From: Nitrososphaerota archaeon
GTDB lineage: Archaea; Thermoproteota; Nitrososphaeria; Nitrososphaerales; Nitrosopumilaceae
Assembly: GCA_016215465.1 (NCBI GenBank)
Contig: JACRJT010000044.1
Location: 1 to 37,109, forward strand
Reading direction: 5' to 3'
Length of the DNA stretch: 37,109 nucleotides
Of the stretch, positions 1 through 6,595 are shown piece after piece (the stretch's first letter is position 1; each line of letters begins with the position of its first letter). Position numbers and translations under genes: made by a program. The notes under the pieces were generated by a model. It made no database searches. It was not told the DNA's origin and saw only the letters and a list, made by a program, of their open reading frames with translations.

Positions 1-1
1 A

Positions 2-208
2 GTACTGGACGAGAGCATCGATAAGGTAGTTTTAATCAAACTCAAAGGCGGCAAGACCATCAGAGGCAATCTTCGTGGTTTTGACCAACACATGAACCTG
101 CTACTTGACAACTCAGAGGAGATCCCTGCTGACGGTCAAGCGAAAAGCATTGGAACCATTGTTGTGAGAGGGGACAACGTAGTTATGATTTCCCCACCAC
201 CTGCGTGA
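2..208 (+). CDS. Sm-like archaeal protein (LSm), 5'-truncated
   Basis: An open frame runs in from the window edge and ends at a TGA; the visible 68 residues read as an Sm fold. The Sm1 motif is seen as [20 protein letters not shown] and the Sm2-like end as [14 protein letters not shown]. Archaeal LSm proteins form ring-shaped heptamers or hexamers that bind U-rich RNA and are linked to RNA processing; that is family knowledge. Only a few N-terminal residues should be missing, because family members are about 75-80 aa. The stop is 6 nt from the eL37 start, an LSm-eL37 pairing common in archaea that supports both calls. Confidence 0.88.
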   Translation, partial: VLDESIDKVVLIKLKGGKTIRGNLRGFDQHMNLLLDNSEEIPADGQAKSIGTIVVRGDNVVMISPPPA

Positions 209-214
209 TGATGT

Positions 215-382
215 ATGACTAGAGGAACTCCTTCGATGGGGTTGATGTCAAGAAAGCATCCCCATATACGATGTAGAAGATGTGGAAAGAACTCCTATCA
301 CAAGCGTCAGCACAGATGCTCAAGTTGTGGTTTCCCAGATGCAAGAATTCGAAAGTACTCTTGGATCAAATGGTACGCGTAG
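215..382 (+). CDS. rpl37e: 50S ribosomal protein eL37 (L37e)
   Basis: This short ORF of 55 codons begins at ATG and is highly basic. It carries the four-cysteine zinc ribbon of eL37: CRRCG in the middle and CSSCGF about 15 residues later, preceded by an N-terminal TRGTPSMG typical of the family. It ends WIKWYA. eL37 binds 23S rRNA in the large subunit. It lies just after the LSm gene, and its stop TAG directly abuts the ATG of the next gene, so co-transcription is likely. Confidence 0.93.
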   Translation: MTRGTPSMGLMSRKHPHIRCRRCGKNSYHKRQHRCSSCGFPDARIRKYSWIKWYA

Positions 383-1342
383 ATGCAAGAAATTGCTCTA
401 GTTATTAGTTCTATTGCAGGTGCATGCACCGCAGCAACAGTTAGCAAATTCCCAAGAAACAAAATTTCTCTTTTAGGCGCAAACGCTCACATTAAAGGTC
501 AAATCGAAACACTACGAATCGAAAAAGACATTCTGACAAAAACCATATCAAGATTATATCAGGACAGCTCCGATTTAACGAGAATTCAGCGAGACAAGCT
601 ACTCTCAAGGTATCAACACCAGCTTGGAATTATTCTAGCCAAAATTGAAAAACTAGAAGATGCAAGCAAGTATCCAGATCTTGGCCCTCTCGGAGATGGT
701 TTGATTACCCTAATGGATCAAAAGCTTTCTGCGCTGGATAGAAGACTAACAGAGATATCGTCAAAGATTTCCATTACAAATGTCCAGATAGAAAAGGAGC
801 CCAAAAAAGAAGAGGTTGTCAAGGTAGAGGCAAGGCCAGCCGAAATAAAACCAGTCGAAAAACCAGTGATTCAAAAACAGGAAATCATCACATCACCAAC
901 AATTGAGGAGTTAATCCAGTCATTTGTTAAACCAACCAAGAGATTAGAGATCACAACGCTAACGGAAATTCCAAGAAACTTTACTGCCGCTCCGCAAATC
1001 ACACCTACAGTTGAAATCCCAGTACAGACATTTGTTCCGCAAATTCAGCCAGAAATTGTACAGCCTCAAATAATTCAACCTGAGTCAAAACATGAAATCA
1101 TTGCAGAATCAATTCCACAAAAACTAGAAGAACAAAAGTCAGTGCTTGAGCCAATTGATATTGAAAAGAAAATAAGAGAAGAGCCTCCAAAGCTTGAATT
1201 CAAAGAAGAGGAGAGAAAGAAAAAGCCAACTGTCAACATACCAGAGCCTGAGGAAGTTGAAGACGACGAAGATGATCTTGATTCCATTAAACGCGAAATA
1301 ATGAAAACGCTGTCAAAATTAGAGCAAGCTGAGGTAGAATAA
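383..1342 (+). CDS. Coiled-coil, Pro/Glu-rich hypothetical protein
   Basis: No function is recognised. The 319-aa product has a short hydrophobic N-terminus (residues 3-20), a helical coiled-coil-like part (about 30-140, rich in K/E/L/I) and a low-complexity middle rich in Pro, Glu, Ile and Gln (about 145-275, repeated PQI/QPEIV-like patches). A very acidic stretch follows (EDDEDDLDS near 300) and then a short C-terminal helix. The ATG abuts the stop of eL37 and the TAA abuts the TTG of rpiA, so it sits in a tight four-gene run. The N-terminus could be a weak membrane anchor. It looks like a scaffold or tether, but that is only inference. Confidence 0.7.
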   Translation: MQEIALVISSIAGACTAATVSKFPRNKISLLGANAHIKGQIETLRIEKDILTKTISRLYQDSSDLTRIQRDKLLSRYQHQLGIILAKIEKLEDASKYPDLGPLGDGLITLMDQKLSALDRRLTEISSKISITNVQIEKEPKKEEVVKVEARPAEIKPVEKPVIQKQEIITSPTIEELIQSFVKPTKRLEITTLTEIPRNFTAAPQITPTVEIPVQTFVPQIQPEIVQPQIIQPESKHEIIAESIPQKLEEQKSVLEPIDIEKKIREEPPKLEFKEEERKKKPTVNIPEPEEVEDDEDDLDSIKREIMKTLSKLEQAEVE

Positions 1343-2020
1343 TTGTCATTTGATGATGCCATTTCGGCATTGTCTAAAGATGCATTAAAATTCGTAAAGA
1401 ACAACTCTGTGCTAGGATTAGGCAGTGGAAGAGCGGCAACGGCATTTGTAAAGGAATTGGGAAGATACGTCAAAGAAAAAAATCTTGCAATAAGGGCAGT
1501 TCCAACGTCTTTGCAGATCAAGATAGTTGCAGAGCAAGGCGGAATTCACATCATTGGGGCAGATCAGATTGACAAAATTGACGCAGTGTTTGACGGGGCA
1601 GATCAGATTGATTCTCAAAAAAATCTAATCAAGGGTGGTGGAGGCGCGTTACTGAGAGAAAATATTTTGATTTCATCTGCAAAGTACGTAATAATTATGG
1701 CAGACTCGACAAAATTTGTAAAATACTTTAACAGAACCGTTCCAGTCGAGGTTCATCCATTTGCAAGAAGCACTGTAAAAAAATTTATTGAAAAAATTGG
1801 CGGCAAACCAGACCTTCGGACAATAGACAGGGGATACCCATTCATTACGGAGAACGGCAACATCATCTATGATTGTGATTTTGGCACAATCAAGGCTCCA
1901 AAACCGCTCTCTCAAAAAATAAAGCAGATTCCAGGAGTAGTTGAAGTTGGAATCTTTACCAGAAAGCCAGACGTGATATACAAGGCAAAAGAGAACGGAA
2001 AATTCGATATCCTAGCCTAG
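1343..2020 (+). CDS. rpiA: Ribose-5-phosphate isomerase A
   Basis: Interconverts ribose 5-phosphate and ribulose 5-phosphate for nucleotide and pentose metabolism. The 225-aa length is normal for RpiA. Motifs in order are GLGSGRAA (25-32, phosphate binding), DGADQID (84-90, holding the two catalytic-loop Asp) and KGGGGALLRE (97-106, with the Lys and the Glu base). The start is TTG, set directly against the TAA of the preceding gene. The 3' end overlaps the convergent amidohydrolase gene by 9 nt. Confidence 0.95.
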   Translation: MSFDDAISALSKDALKFVKNNSVLGLGSGRAATAFVKELGRYVKEKNLAIRAVPTSLQIKIVAEQGGIHIIGADQIDKIDAVFDGADQIDSQKNLIKGGGGALLRENILISSAKYVIIMADSTKFVKYFNRTVPVEVHPFARSTVKKFIEKIGGKPDLRTIDRGYPFITENGNIIYDCDFGTIKAPKPLSQKIKQIPGVVEVGIFTRKPDVIYKAKENGKFDILA

Positions 2021-3400
2021 GTTTCGCTTGACTAGTTGCCCATAGCCTGGCTTTCCTACAATTTGCATGTTTTCTGTGACCAGATTTCCTCTAACCAACG
2101 TGGTTTGAGGCCAGCCCTTTAGGCTCCAGCCTTCATATACGATGTAATCTGAAAAGGCGCCAAAAAAATTTGCGCTTACCTTTTGTTCTTTTTTTAGGTC
2201 GATTAATGTTATATCTGCATCTGAATCTTTTTGGAGTGTACCCTTTTGAGGAAACATTCCAAATATTTTTGCCGCATTTGTGCTGGTCAGTTCGACTAAT
2301 TGTGAAAGGTTGATTCTGTTTTTATTTACACCTTCAGATAACAAAATTGGAAGTAGTGTGCCAATTCCAGGAAATCCTGCCAAAGACGACCAGACATCAT
2401 CTCGGACTTTGAGCTTCAATTGGTTCGCAACGTGATCTGTTCCAATCGTGTTGATTTGTTTTTGTGATATGGCATTCCAGATTTTCTCCTTGTCTGATGA
2501 AGTTCTAATTGGTGGCATCACTTTTGCCAAATATCCTGACTGCTTTTCGTAAGATAGTGTTAGATAATGTGGACATGTCTCGACAAAGACTTTGGTTCCC
2601 TTTTTTCTTTCTTGCTCAATTGCATCTAGTGCTATAGCTGAGCCAATGTGTACAAAATAGATAGTTGTTCCATATTCCCTTGCAATTTCGCAAATCTTTT
2701 TGATGCTTTTTGCCTCGGAATCAGGTGGCCTGCTCTCAGACCAGGCCGGCAATCCGTCTTTTTTGCTTTCCTTTGCTTTCTTTATTCCACATTCACACAT
2801 TTGATAGTCTTCGGCATGGACTAGAACAGGGCAGTCAAGATGTGCTGCATTTGCCAATACCTTTCTAATTGTATCTGTTTCCAGTTGCACGTGAGATTCA
2901 AACAAATCTGATGAGCCGGGATCCATGTCCATGTAGACATGCCCAACTTCACCTCCAAGATTCATGTACAACTTGAATGACGTGATTCCGTTTTCTGTAA
3001 TGTATTTCATTTCATCTGCCTGATTTACATCAAATATTGTCGCGTGTATGGAATAATCCACATAATGTGACAGTCTGGATGCTACAAGTTGTGCTTGAAG
3101 ATGTGTCTTATACGGGTGACCAAGTCTTAACATTCTCATCATTGTTGTAACACCACCCAATGCTGCGGCACGGGATTCTGTTTTTGCGGCCTCTTCAATT
3201 GGAGAATAAACCCCATAGTGTACATGTGTGTCAATTAGTCCAGGAATTGCAACCAGCCCTCTAGCATTGATTTTTTTATCACATTGTGGCGTATCAGTAG
3301 TAAAATCTACGATTTTTCCGTCATTGATTATGATATTTCTTTCCAAAACCCCTTTCGGAGTCATGATGTGAGAATCTAGTATGATACAATCTACAGTCAA
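2012..3400 (-). CDS. pyrC: Dihydroorotase-like cyclic amidohydrolase
   Basis: A 462-aa metal-dependent amidohydrolase of the dihydroorotase/hydantoinase/allantoinase group. Visible metal-site residues are HVH (59-61), the carboxylated-lysine position in SFKLYM (K143), H195 in VLVHAED, H251 in FVHIGS and D322 in GTDH, a complete binuclear site. In an autotroph the likely role is pyrimidine synthesis (carbamoyl-aspartate to dihydroorotate), but the sequence alone does not exclude a hydantoinase. The start is TTG at 3400. The gene is followed on the same strand from SAH hydrolase with a 27-nt gap and converges on rpiA. Confidence 0.85.
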   Translation of the reverse strand: MTVDCIILDSHIMTPKGVLERNIIINDGKIVDFTTDTPQCDKKINARGLVAIPGLIDTHVHYGVYSPIEEAAKTESRAAALGGVTTMMRMLRLGHPYKTHLQAQLVASRLSHYVDYSIHATIFDVNQADEMKYITENGITSFKLYMNLGGEVGHVYMDMDPGSSDLFESHVQLETDTIRKVLANAAHLDCPVLVHAEDYQMCECGIKKAKESKKDGLPAWSESRPPDSEAKSIKKICEIAREYGTTIYFVHIGSAIALDAIEQERKKGTKVFVETCPHYLTLSYEKQSGYLAKVMPPIRTSSDKEKIWNAISQKQINTIGTDHVANQLKLKVRDDVWSSLAGFPGIGTLLPILLSEGVNKNRINLSQLVELTSTNAAKIFGMFPQKGTLQKDSDADITLIDLKKEQKVSANFFGAFSDYIVYEGWSLKGWPQTTLVRGNLVTENMQIVGKPGYGQLVKRNLG

Positions 3401-3427
3401 ACTATCTTTTATGCAAAAATCCTGCTA

Positions 3428-4675
3428 TTATGCTTTGACAGATTTACCATCGGGTTTGATATGTAATCTGTTTTTTGAGAGATTGTCTATTTTGACATTC
3501 ATTGAATTTAATGTGTCCGTAGCTACTTGGTTGTCGATTTGTTTTGGCACATCATAGACTAGATTTTGCATTTTTTTGTGGTTTTTTAGAATGTAAAGGA
3601 CGGAGTACAGTTGATTTGAAAACGATAATGCCATGATTTCCGGGGGATGTCCTTCTGACGCAATCAGATTAGCTACTCTTCCCTTACTGATAAGGTAGAT
3701 TTTCTTTCCGTTTGACAAAACACATTCATCGAGATTTGGTCTCACCTGTCTTACTACTTGATTTAGCAAAAACTTGCTGTCAATTTCGACATCAAAATGT
3801 CCTACGTTTCCAACTATTGCACCGTTTTTCATGGAAAGCAGGTGTTGCTTTTGAACTACATCTCTCATGCCAGTGCAGGTGATGAAAACATCTCCAATTT
3901 TTGCAGCCTGACTTATAGGCATCACATTAAATCCATCCATGTGTGCTTCTAGTGCCTTTATTGGATCAACCTCAGTTACGATAACTTTGGAGCCCATCCC
4001 TGCGCATTTTTGGGCAACGCCTTTGCCAAGCCAGCCATATCCGCATACCACTATTCTTTTTGAGGCAAAAAGAAGATTCATTGCGCGCAAGTATCCAGCT
4101 ATCGTGGATTGGCCGGTTCCGTACTTGTTGTCAAATATCATTTTTGTTTTCGCGTTATTTACTGCAATGATTGGATAACGTAGTTTTCCTTTCTTTTGCA
4201 TTGAATAGTACCTAGTGAGCCCAGTAGTGGTCTCTTCAGTCGCACCAATAATTTTGAGTGATTGGAATCTTCTGTCAAAGTGGGCCTTTGTGTTAAGGTC
4301 TCCCCCGTCGTCAATTATGATATCTGGTTTGCACGATAAAACTTTGCTTTGGCACCAATCGTATTCTGATTTTGTTTGGTTCGACCATGCAAATATTTCA
4401 ATTCCTTTTGATGCAAGAAAAGCGGCAATGCTATCTTGGGTGGTAAGCGGATTTCCACTGCATGCCACTACTTTTGCTCCTAGTTCTTTTGCACCAATCA
4501 ACAGAACCGACGTTTCCTTTGTTATTTGGAGGCAAAACCCCAAAGTAATTCCCTTGAGCGGTTTTGATTCTTTTAGTACATCAATAGAATGAGTAAGAAT
4601 TTGCATGTGGGATTTTGCCCAGTTATATGAAAGATTTCCTGTATCGTACATGGTAGGATCTTTGATTTTGCCCAA
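3428..4675 (-). CDS. ahcY: S-adenosyl-L-homocysteine hydrolase
   Basis: Splits S-adenosylhomocysteine into adenosine and homocysteine, removing the product that inhibits methyltransferases. The 415-aa length fits the family. Visible are the substrate motif DDGGDL (122-127), EETTTG (147-152), the K178/D182 pair in KTKMIFDN, the NAD-binding CGYGWLGKG (211-219) and the C-terminal EGHPPEIMALSF. The start shown is TTG at 4675; an ATG at 4651 (MYDTG) would lose 8 residues and is the alternative. ArsM in this window is one local source of SAH. Confidence 0.95.
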   Translation of the reverse strand: MGKIKDPTMYDTGNLSYNWAKSHMQILTHSIDVLKESKPLKGITLGFCLQITKETSVLLIGAKELGAKVVACSGNPLTTQDSIAAFLASKGIEIFAWSNQTKSEYDWCQSKVLSCKPDIIIDDGGDLNTKAHFDRRFQSLKIIGATEETTTGLTRYYSMQKKGKLRYPIIAVNNAKTKMIFDNKYGTGQSTIAGYLRAMNLLFASKRIVVCGYGWLGKGVAQKCAGMGSKVIVTEVDPIKALEAHMDGFNVMPISQAAKIGDVFITCTGMRDVVQKQHLLSMKNGAIVGNVGHFDVEIDSKFLLNQVVRQVRPNLDECVLSNGKKIYLISKGRVANLIASEGHPPEIMALSFSNQLYSVLYILKNHKKMQNLVYDVPKQIDNQVATDTLNSMNVKIDNLSKNRLHIKPDGKSVKA

Positions 4676-4755
4676 TGATGTAGAGTGTCTTGTCTGTAAA
4701 ATAACGATTTACCAAGTAGATGAGTAAAATAGAGGCATAATCTGTTCCAATACAA

Positions 4756-4830
4756 GGGCTGGTGGTTTAGTGGTATAATGCTGCATTCGCAATGCAGAAG
4801 TCGAGGGTTCAATTCCCTCCCAGTCCACCA
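4756..4830 (+). tRNA. tRNA-Ala (anticodon CGC), CCA encoded
   Basis: A full cloverleaf is readable. The acceptor GGGCTGG pairs with CCAGTCC and contains the G3:U70 wobble that is the alanine identity element. The anticodon stem CTGCA/TGCAG encloses the loop TTCGCAA, giving anticodon CGC. The T arm is GAGGG-TTCAATT-CCCTC. The discriminator A is followed by a genomic CCA. No intron is seen. A TATA-like GTAAAATAG lies about 28 nt upstream. Confidence 0.96.
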
Positions 4831-5168
4831 CTATTAAACAAAAATCAGATTTCTAACGGTCATTGACCATATTTTGATGTATTTAGGCGCATGATGGTTT
4901 CAGGAATCTAATCCACGATTTAAGATAACAAAAGAACCTTCAGATGTGGTTAAGATTAGGTGTGACAATTGCAATATTAGTAATATTTGTAACATATAGA
5001 AATTCTATTCGTGTAAATAGTCATAATACTATACATTGTAAAATCTAACGTGGACGATTGCTGGACTTTTTACATCATGTAGAAAATGTTCTTGTAATCA
5101 GATCTAGAGATATAGTCATTGGATCAGCCAATTCTGGCATTATGTTTCAGAACTGACATTGCTTCGTG
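4831..5168. other. Gene-poor, AT-rich spacer
   Basis: No conventional gene is visible in this 338-nt stretch. It contains a small imperfect-spacer palindrome (GGTCA-T-TGACC, 4859-4869), a TATA-like ATTTAAG (4918-4924) and one microprotein candidate, listed separately. Otherwise it is AT-rich without clear repeats. Confidence 0.6.
4944..5048 (+). CDS. Possible 34-aa single-span membrane microprotein
   Basis: A 34-codon ORF from ATG to TAA. It begins MWLRLG and has one hydrophobic segment (residues 5-17, VTIAILVIFV core), followed by a basic tail with one Cys. A TATA-like ATTTAAG is centred about 23 nt upstream of the ATG, the spacing expected for a leaderless archaeal transcript, and this is the main reason to list it. 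The size is too small for confidence and the composition could be chance in AT-rich DNA. Confidence 0.3.
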   Translation: MWLRLGVTIAILVIFVTYRNSIRVNSHNTIHCKI

Positions 5169-5279
5169 TTACTTGAATGGTACCCATCCGCCACAAGAAC
5201 GGCAGATGTTTACCCCATCTTCGTTTTCGTAGCTTTCAGATCCTGGAGGGCATTGACACTGTGGGATTTGATCTTCCAT
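5169..5279 (-). CDS. 36-aa zinc-ribbon-like mini-protein
   Basis: A short ORF (ATG at 5279, TAA) with Cys pairs arranged like a minimal treble-clef or zinc ribbon: CQC near residue 8-10 and CRSCGGW near residue 25-31, between acidic linkers. Such tiny two-pair Cys proteins are frequent in thaumarchaeal genomes and are often missed. The function is unknown. The Cys spacing, the GGW after the second pair and a clean start and stop argue that it is real. Confidence 0.6.
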   Translation of the reverse strand: MEDQIPQCQCPPGSESYENEDGVNICRSCGGWVPFK

Positions 5280-5351
5280 CGATATGATACGTCGTTGAAC
5301 CTTTTAAGATTTTCAGTAATGATTTGTGTTTAGAATGAATAATTACTTGAG

Positions 5352-5362
5352 TATTTTAAAAT
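5352..5362 (+). promoter_or_regulatory. TATA-like box upstream of candidate RNA
   Basis: TATTTTAAAAT is an archaeal TATA-like box. A start about 25 nt downstream would fall near 5383, a little before the closing stem of the candidate RNA at 5398. It supports, but does not prove, transcription of that element on the plus strand. Confidence 0.35.
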
Positions 5363-5397
5363 CCAACTTATTGGAACCATTTTCATGAGATAGGACT

Positions 5398-5500
5398 GAA
5401 GCTGACTCGCTGAAAGGCATCTTTTGCTTTGGGCAGACGGGGAGTGTCCACCGGCAAACTGGTGCCACAACAACACAGGCCTCTATGTCGTGTCAGCTTC
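5398..5500 (+). ncRNA. Candidate structured RNA closed by a 9-bp stem
   Basis: GAAGCTGAC (5398-5406) is perfectly complementary to GTCAGCTTC (5492-5500), enclosing 85 nt. Inside is a 6-bp hairpin with a CAAA loop, CACCGG (5449-5454) against CTGGTG (5459-5464), and a possible smaller hairpin AAAGGCA/TGCTTT just after the 5' arm. The element is more GC-rich than its AT-rich surroundings and no frame through it looks coding. It matches no RNA family that I can identify; H/ACA-like guide RNA and a degenerate RNase P RNA were considered and not supported. The strand is inferred from an upstream TATA-like box. Confidence 0.4.
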
Positions 5501-5713
5501 TTGTTGCATGATACGTCGCCAAAGAAGATAAGGGTGTGTTTGTATTTTCTGATAATCTGTTCAGGCGTGAATGCGATCACTTTGCAAGTGTTTAATTTTG
5601 TTGAGAATTAATTGAAAATAATTAACATTTGTATGGTATTATATTATTCAATCAAATAAATTAATGGATTTTTGATAATTCACCATATATATGTAAATGT
5701 ACTATACCAAACC

Positions 5714-5857
5714 ATGAGCTATTGTATAGAATGTGGAGACGAGGCAGAAGTCTGCTTTTGCGACTACGAGAAAAAACCAATGGACGAATACATAAAAGCG
5801 CTCAAAGAGTGCACAGACCTAAAGTGCTATTGCAAAAAGCACATGCCGGAGAGATGA
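5714..5857 (+). CDS. 47-aa Cys-rich mini-protein
   Basis: ATG at 5714 gives MSYCIECGDEAEVCFCDYEK and a tail ending CYCKKHMPER. The Cys pairs CxxC, CxC and CxC, plus a His, suggest a small zinc-binding fold. An in-frame ATG at 5672 would add 14 hydrophobic residues, but the Cys fold starts naturally at 5714. The TGA overlaps the ATG of the next gene (ATGA), so it is translationally coupled to the Lrp-type effector domain and the roadblock-like protein. The function is unknown. Confidence 0.65.
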   Translation: MSYCIECGDEAEVCFCDYEKKPMDEYIKALKECTDLKCYCKKHMPER

Positions 5858-6099
5858 TTTTGTCATCGGCATATGTTTTGATAAACTGTGATCTTGGAGC
5901 TGAGGAAAAAGTAATCAGCGAACTAAAGTCAGTTGGAAGAGTAAAGGAAATGCACGGAGTCTTTGGGGCATATGACATCATTGCCAAAGTGGAAGCTCCA
6001 TCAAGTGAGATGGTACGGGATATCATCACATCAAGAATTCGAAGAATTGACCGAATTCGATCTACCCTGACTTTGATGGGAATAGAGGGGCAGGAATGA
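5854..6099 (+). CDS. Stand-alone Lrp/AsnC effector (RAM) domain protein
   Basis: An 81-aa protein made only of the ligand-binding alpha-beta domain of Lrp/AsnC regulators: SAYVLINCDLGAE (strand 1 and helix), VKEMHGVFGAYDIIAKVEA (the GxYD effector loop) and RIDRIRSTLTLM (last strand). There is no HTH. Stand-alone RAM proteins can pair with full-length Lrp proteins or sense amino acids; that is family knowledge. The start at 5854 overlaps the preceding stop (ATGA), and its own TGA overlaps the next ATG (ATGA at 6096), so the three genes form an operon. Longer upstream frames are not credible. Confidence 0.85.
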   Translation: MILSSAYVLINCDLGAEEKVISELKSVGRVKEMHGVFGAYDIIAKVEAPSSEMVRDIITSRIRRIDRIRSTLTLMGIEGQE

Positions 6100-6500
6100 A
6101 GCCCCTACTCCACAAAATCATTTATCCAGGATATGATGCCAAGTGTAAACAATTAACAAAAGAAAACGAAATTAGATTTGCCGCAATAATTGACAAGGAG
6201 GGTGCAATAGTTGCAGGTGGATTCAAAAAGGGAATCATTCCACTTGAAAAAGACAAGTTGAGGCTTGAGGAGTTCATGGAGTTTGTGTATGAGATTTCGC
6301 AGAGAAAGTCATTTGACGGTTCACTAGGCCCAATAAACTATCTTGCTGCAAGAAGGGACAAGGTTGTTTTGGTTAGCTTTCCACTAACAGATCTGACATT
6401 GCTGATTTCAGCGGATCATACACTTGACATTGAAAAACTGGCAAGCCACGTAGTGAGCGTGTTTGATTCTGAGCAGTCGCGATTCTCTGACGGCACGTAA
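6096..6500 (+). CDS. Roadblock-like thaumarchaeal protein
   Basis: A 134-aa soluble protein. The core IRFAAIIDKEGAIVAGG (about residues 28-44) and a later hydrophobic strand pattern (VVLVSFPLTDLTLLISAD) look like a roadblock/LC7 or profilin-like fold. Similar proteins recur in thaumarchaea without assigned function. Its ATG overlaps the preceding stop by 4 nt. A regulatory or signalling role beside the RAM-domain protein is inference. Confidence 0.65.
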   Translation: MKPLLHKIIYPGYDAKCKQLTKENEIRFAAIIDKEGAIVAGGFKKGIIPLEKDKLRLEEFMEFVYEISQRKSFDGSLGPINYLAARRDKVVLVSFPLTDLTLLISADHTLDIEKLASHVVSVFDSEQSRFSDGT

Positions 6501-6595
6501 TTAGTAATTTTGTGCTTAAAAACATCTCATTTTTTGGTTTTAGACTAGCGAAAAACAATCTGTTCCCAGTCAGTTGTAGTGCAAATCCTAACATA

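Larger units (their letters stand above)
5280..5713. other. Non-coding spacer with a candidate structured RNA
   Basis: A 434-nt stretch without a convincing protein gene. Overlapping frames here have no recognisable composition. Its centre holds the 103-nt inverted-repeat-closed element described separately (5398-5500), more GC-rich than its AT-rich flanks. The last 120 nt before the next gene are very AT-rich and presumably hold that gene's promoter. Confidence 0.6.

Noticed and set aside
1075-1521. 148-aa minus-strand ORF
   Set aside because: Ser-rich low-complexity mirror of the Glu/Lys-rich protein at 383 and of rpiA.
5398-5500. RNase P RNA
   Set aside because: The closing stem and a GGGGAGTGTCC segment recall P1 and the GAGGAAAGUCC core, but P4 cannot be formed convincingly and the element is far too short.
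5383-5611. 60-65 aa ORFs on both strands over the candidate RNA
   Set aside because: Neither has a recognisable composition, start context or motif; they run through paired RNA segments.
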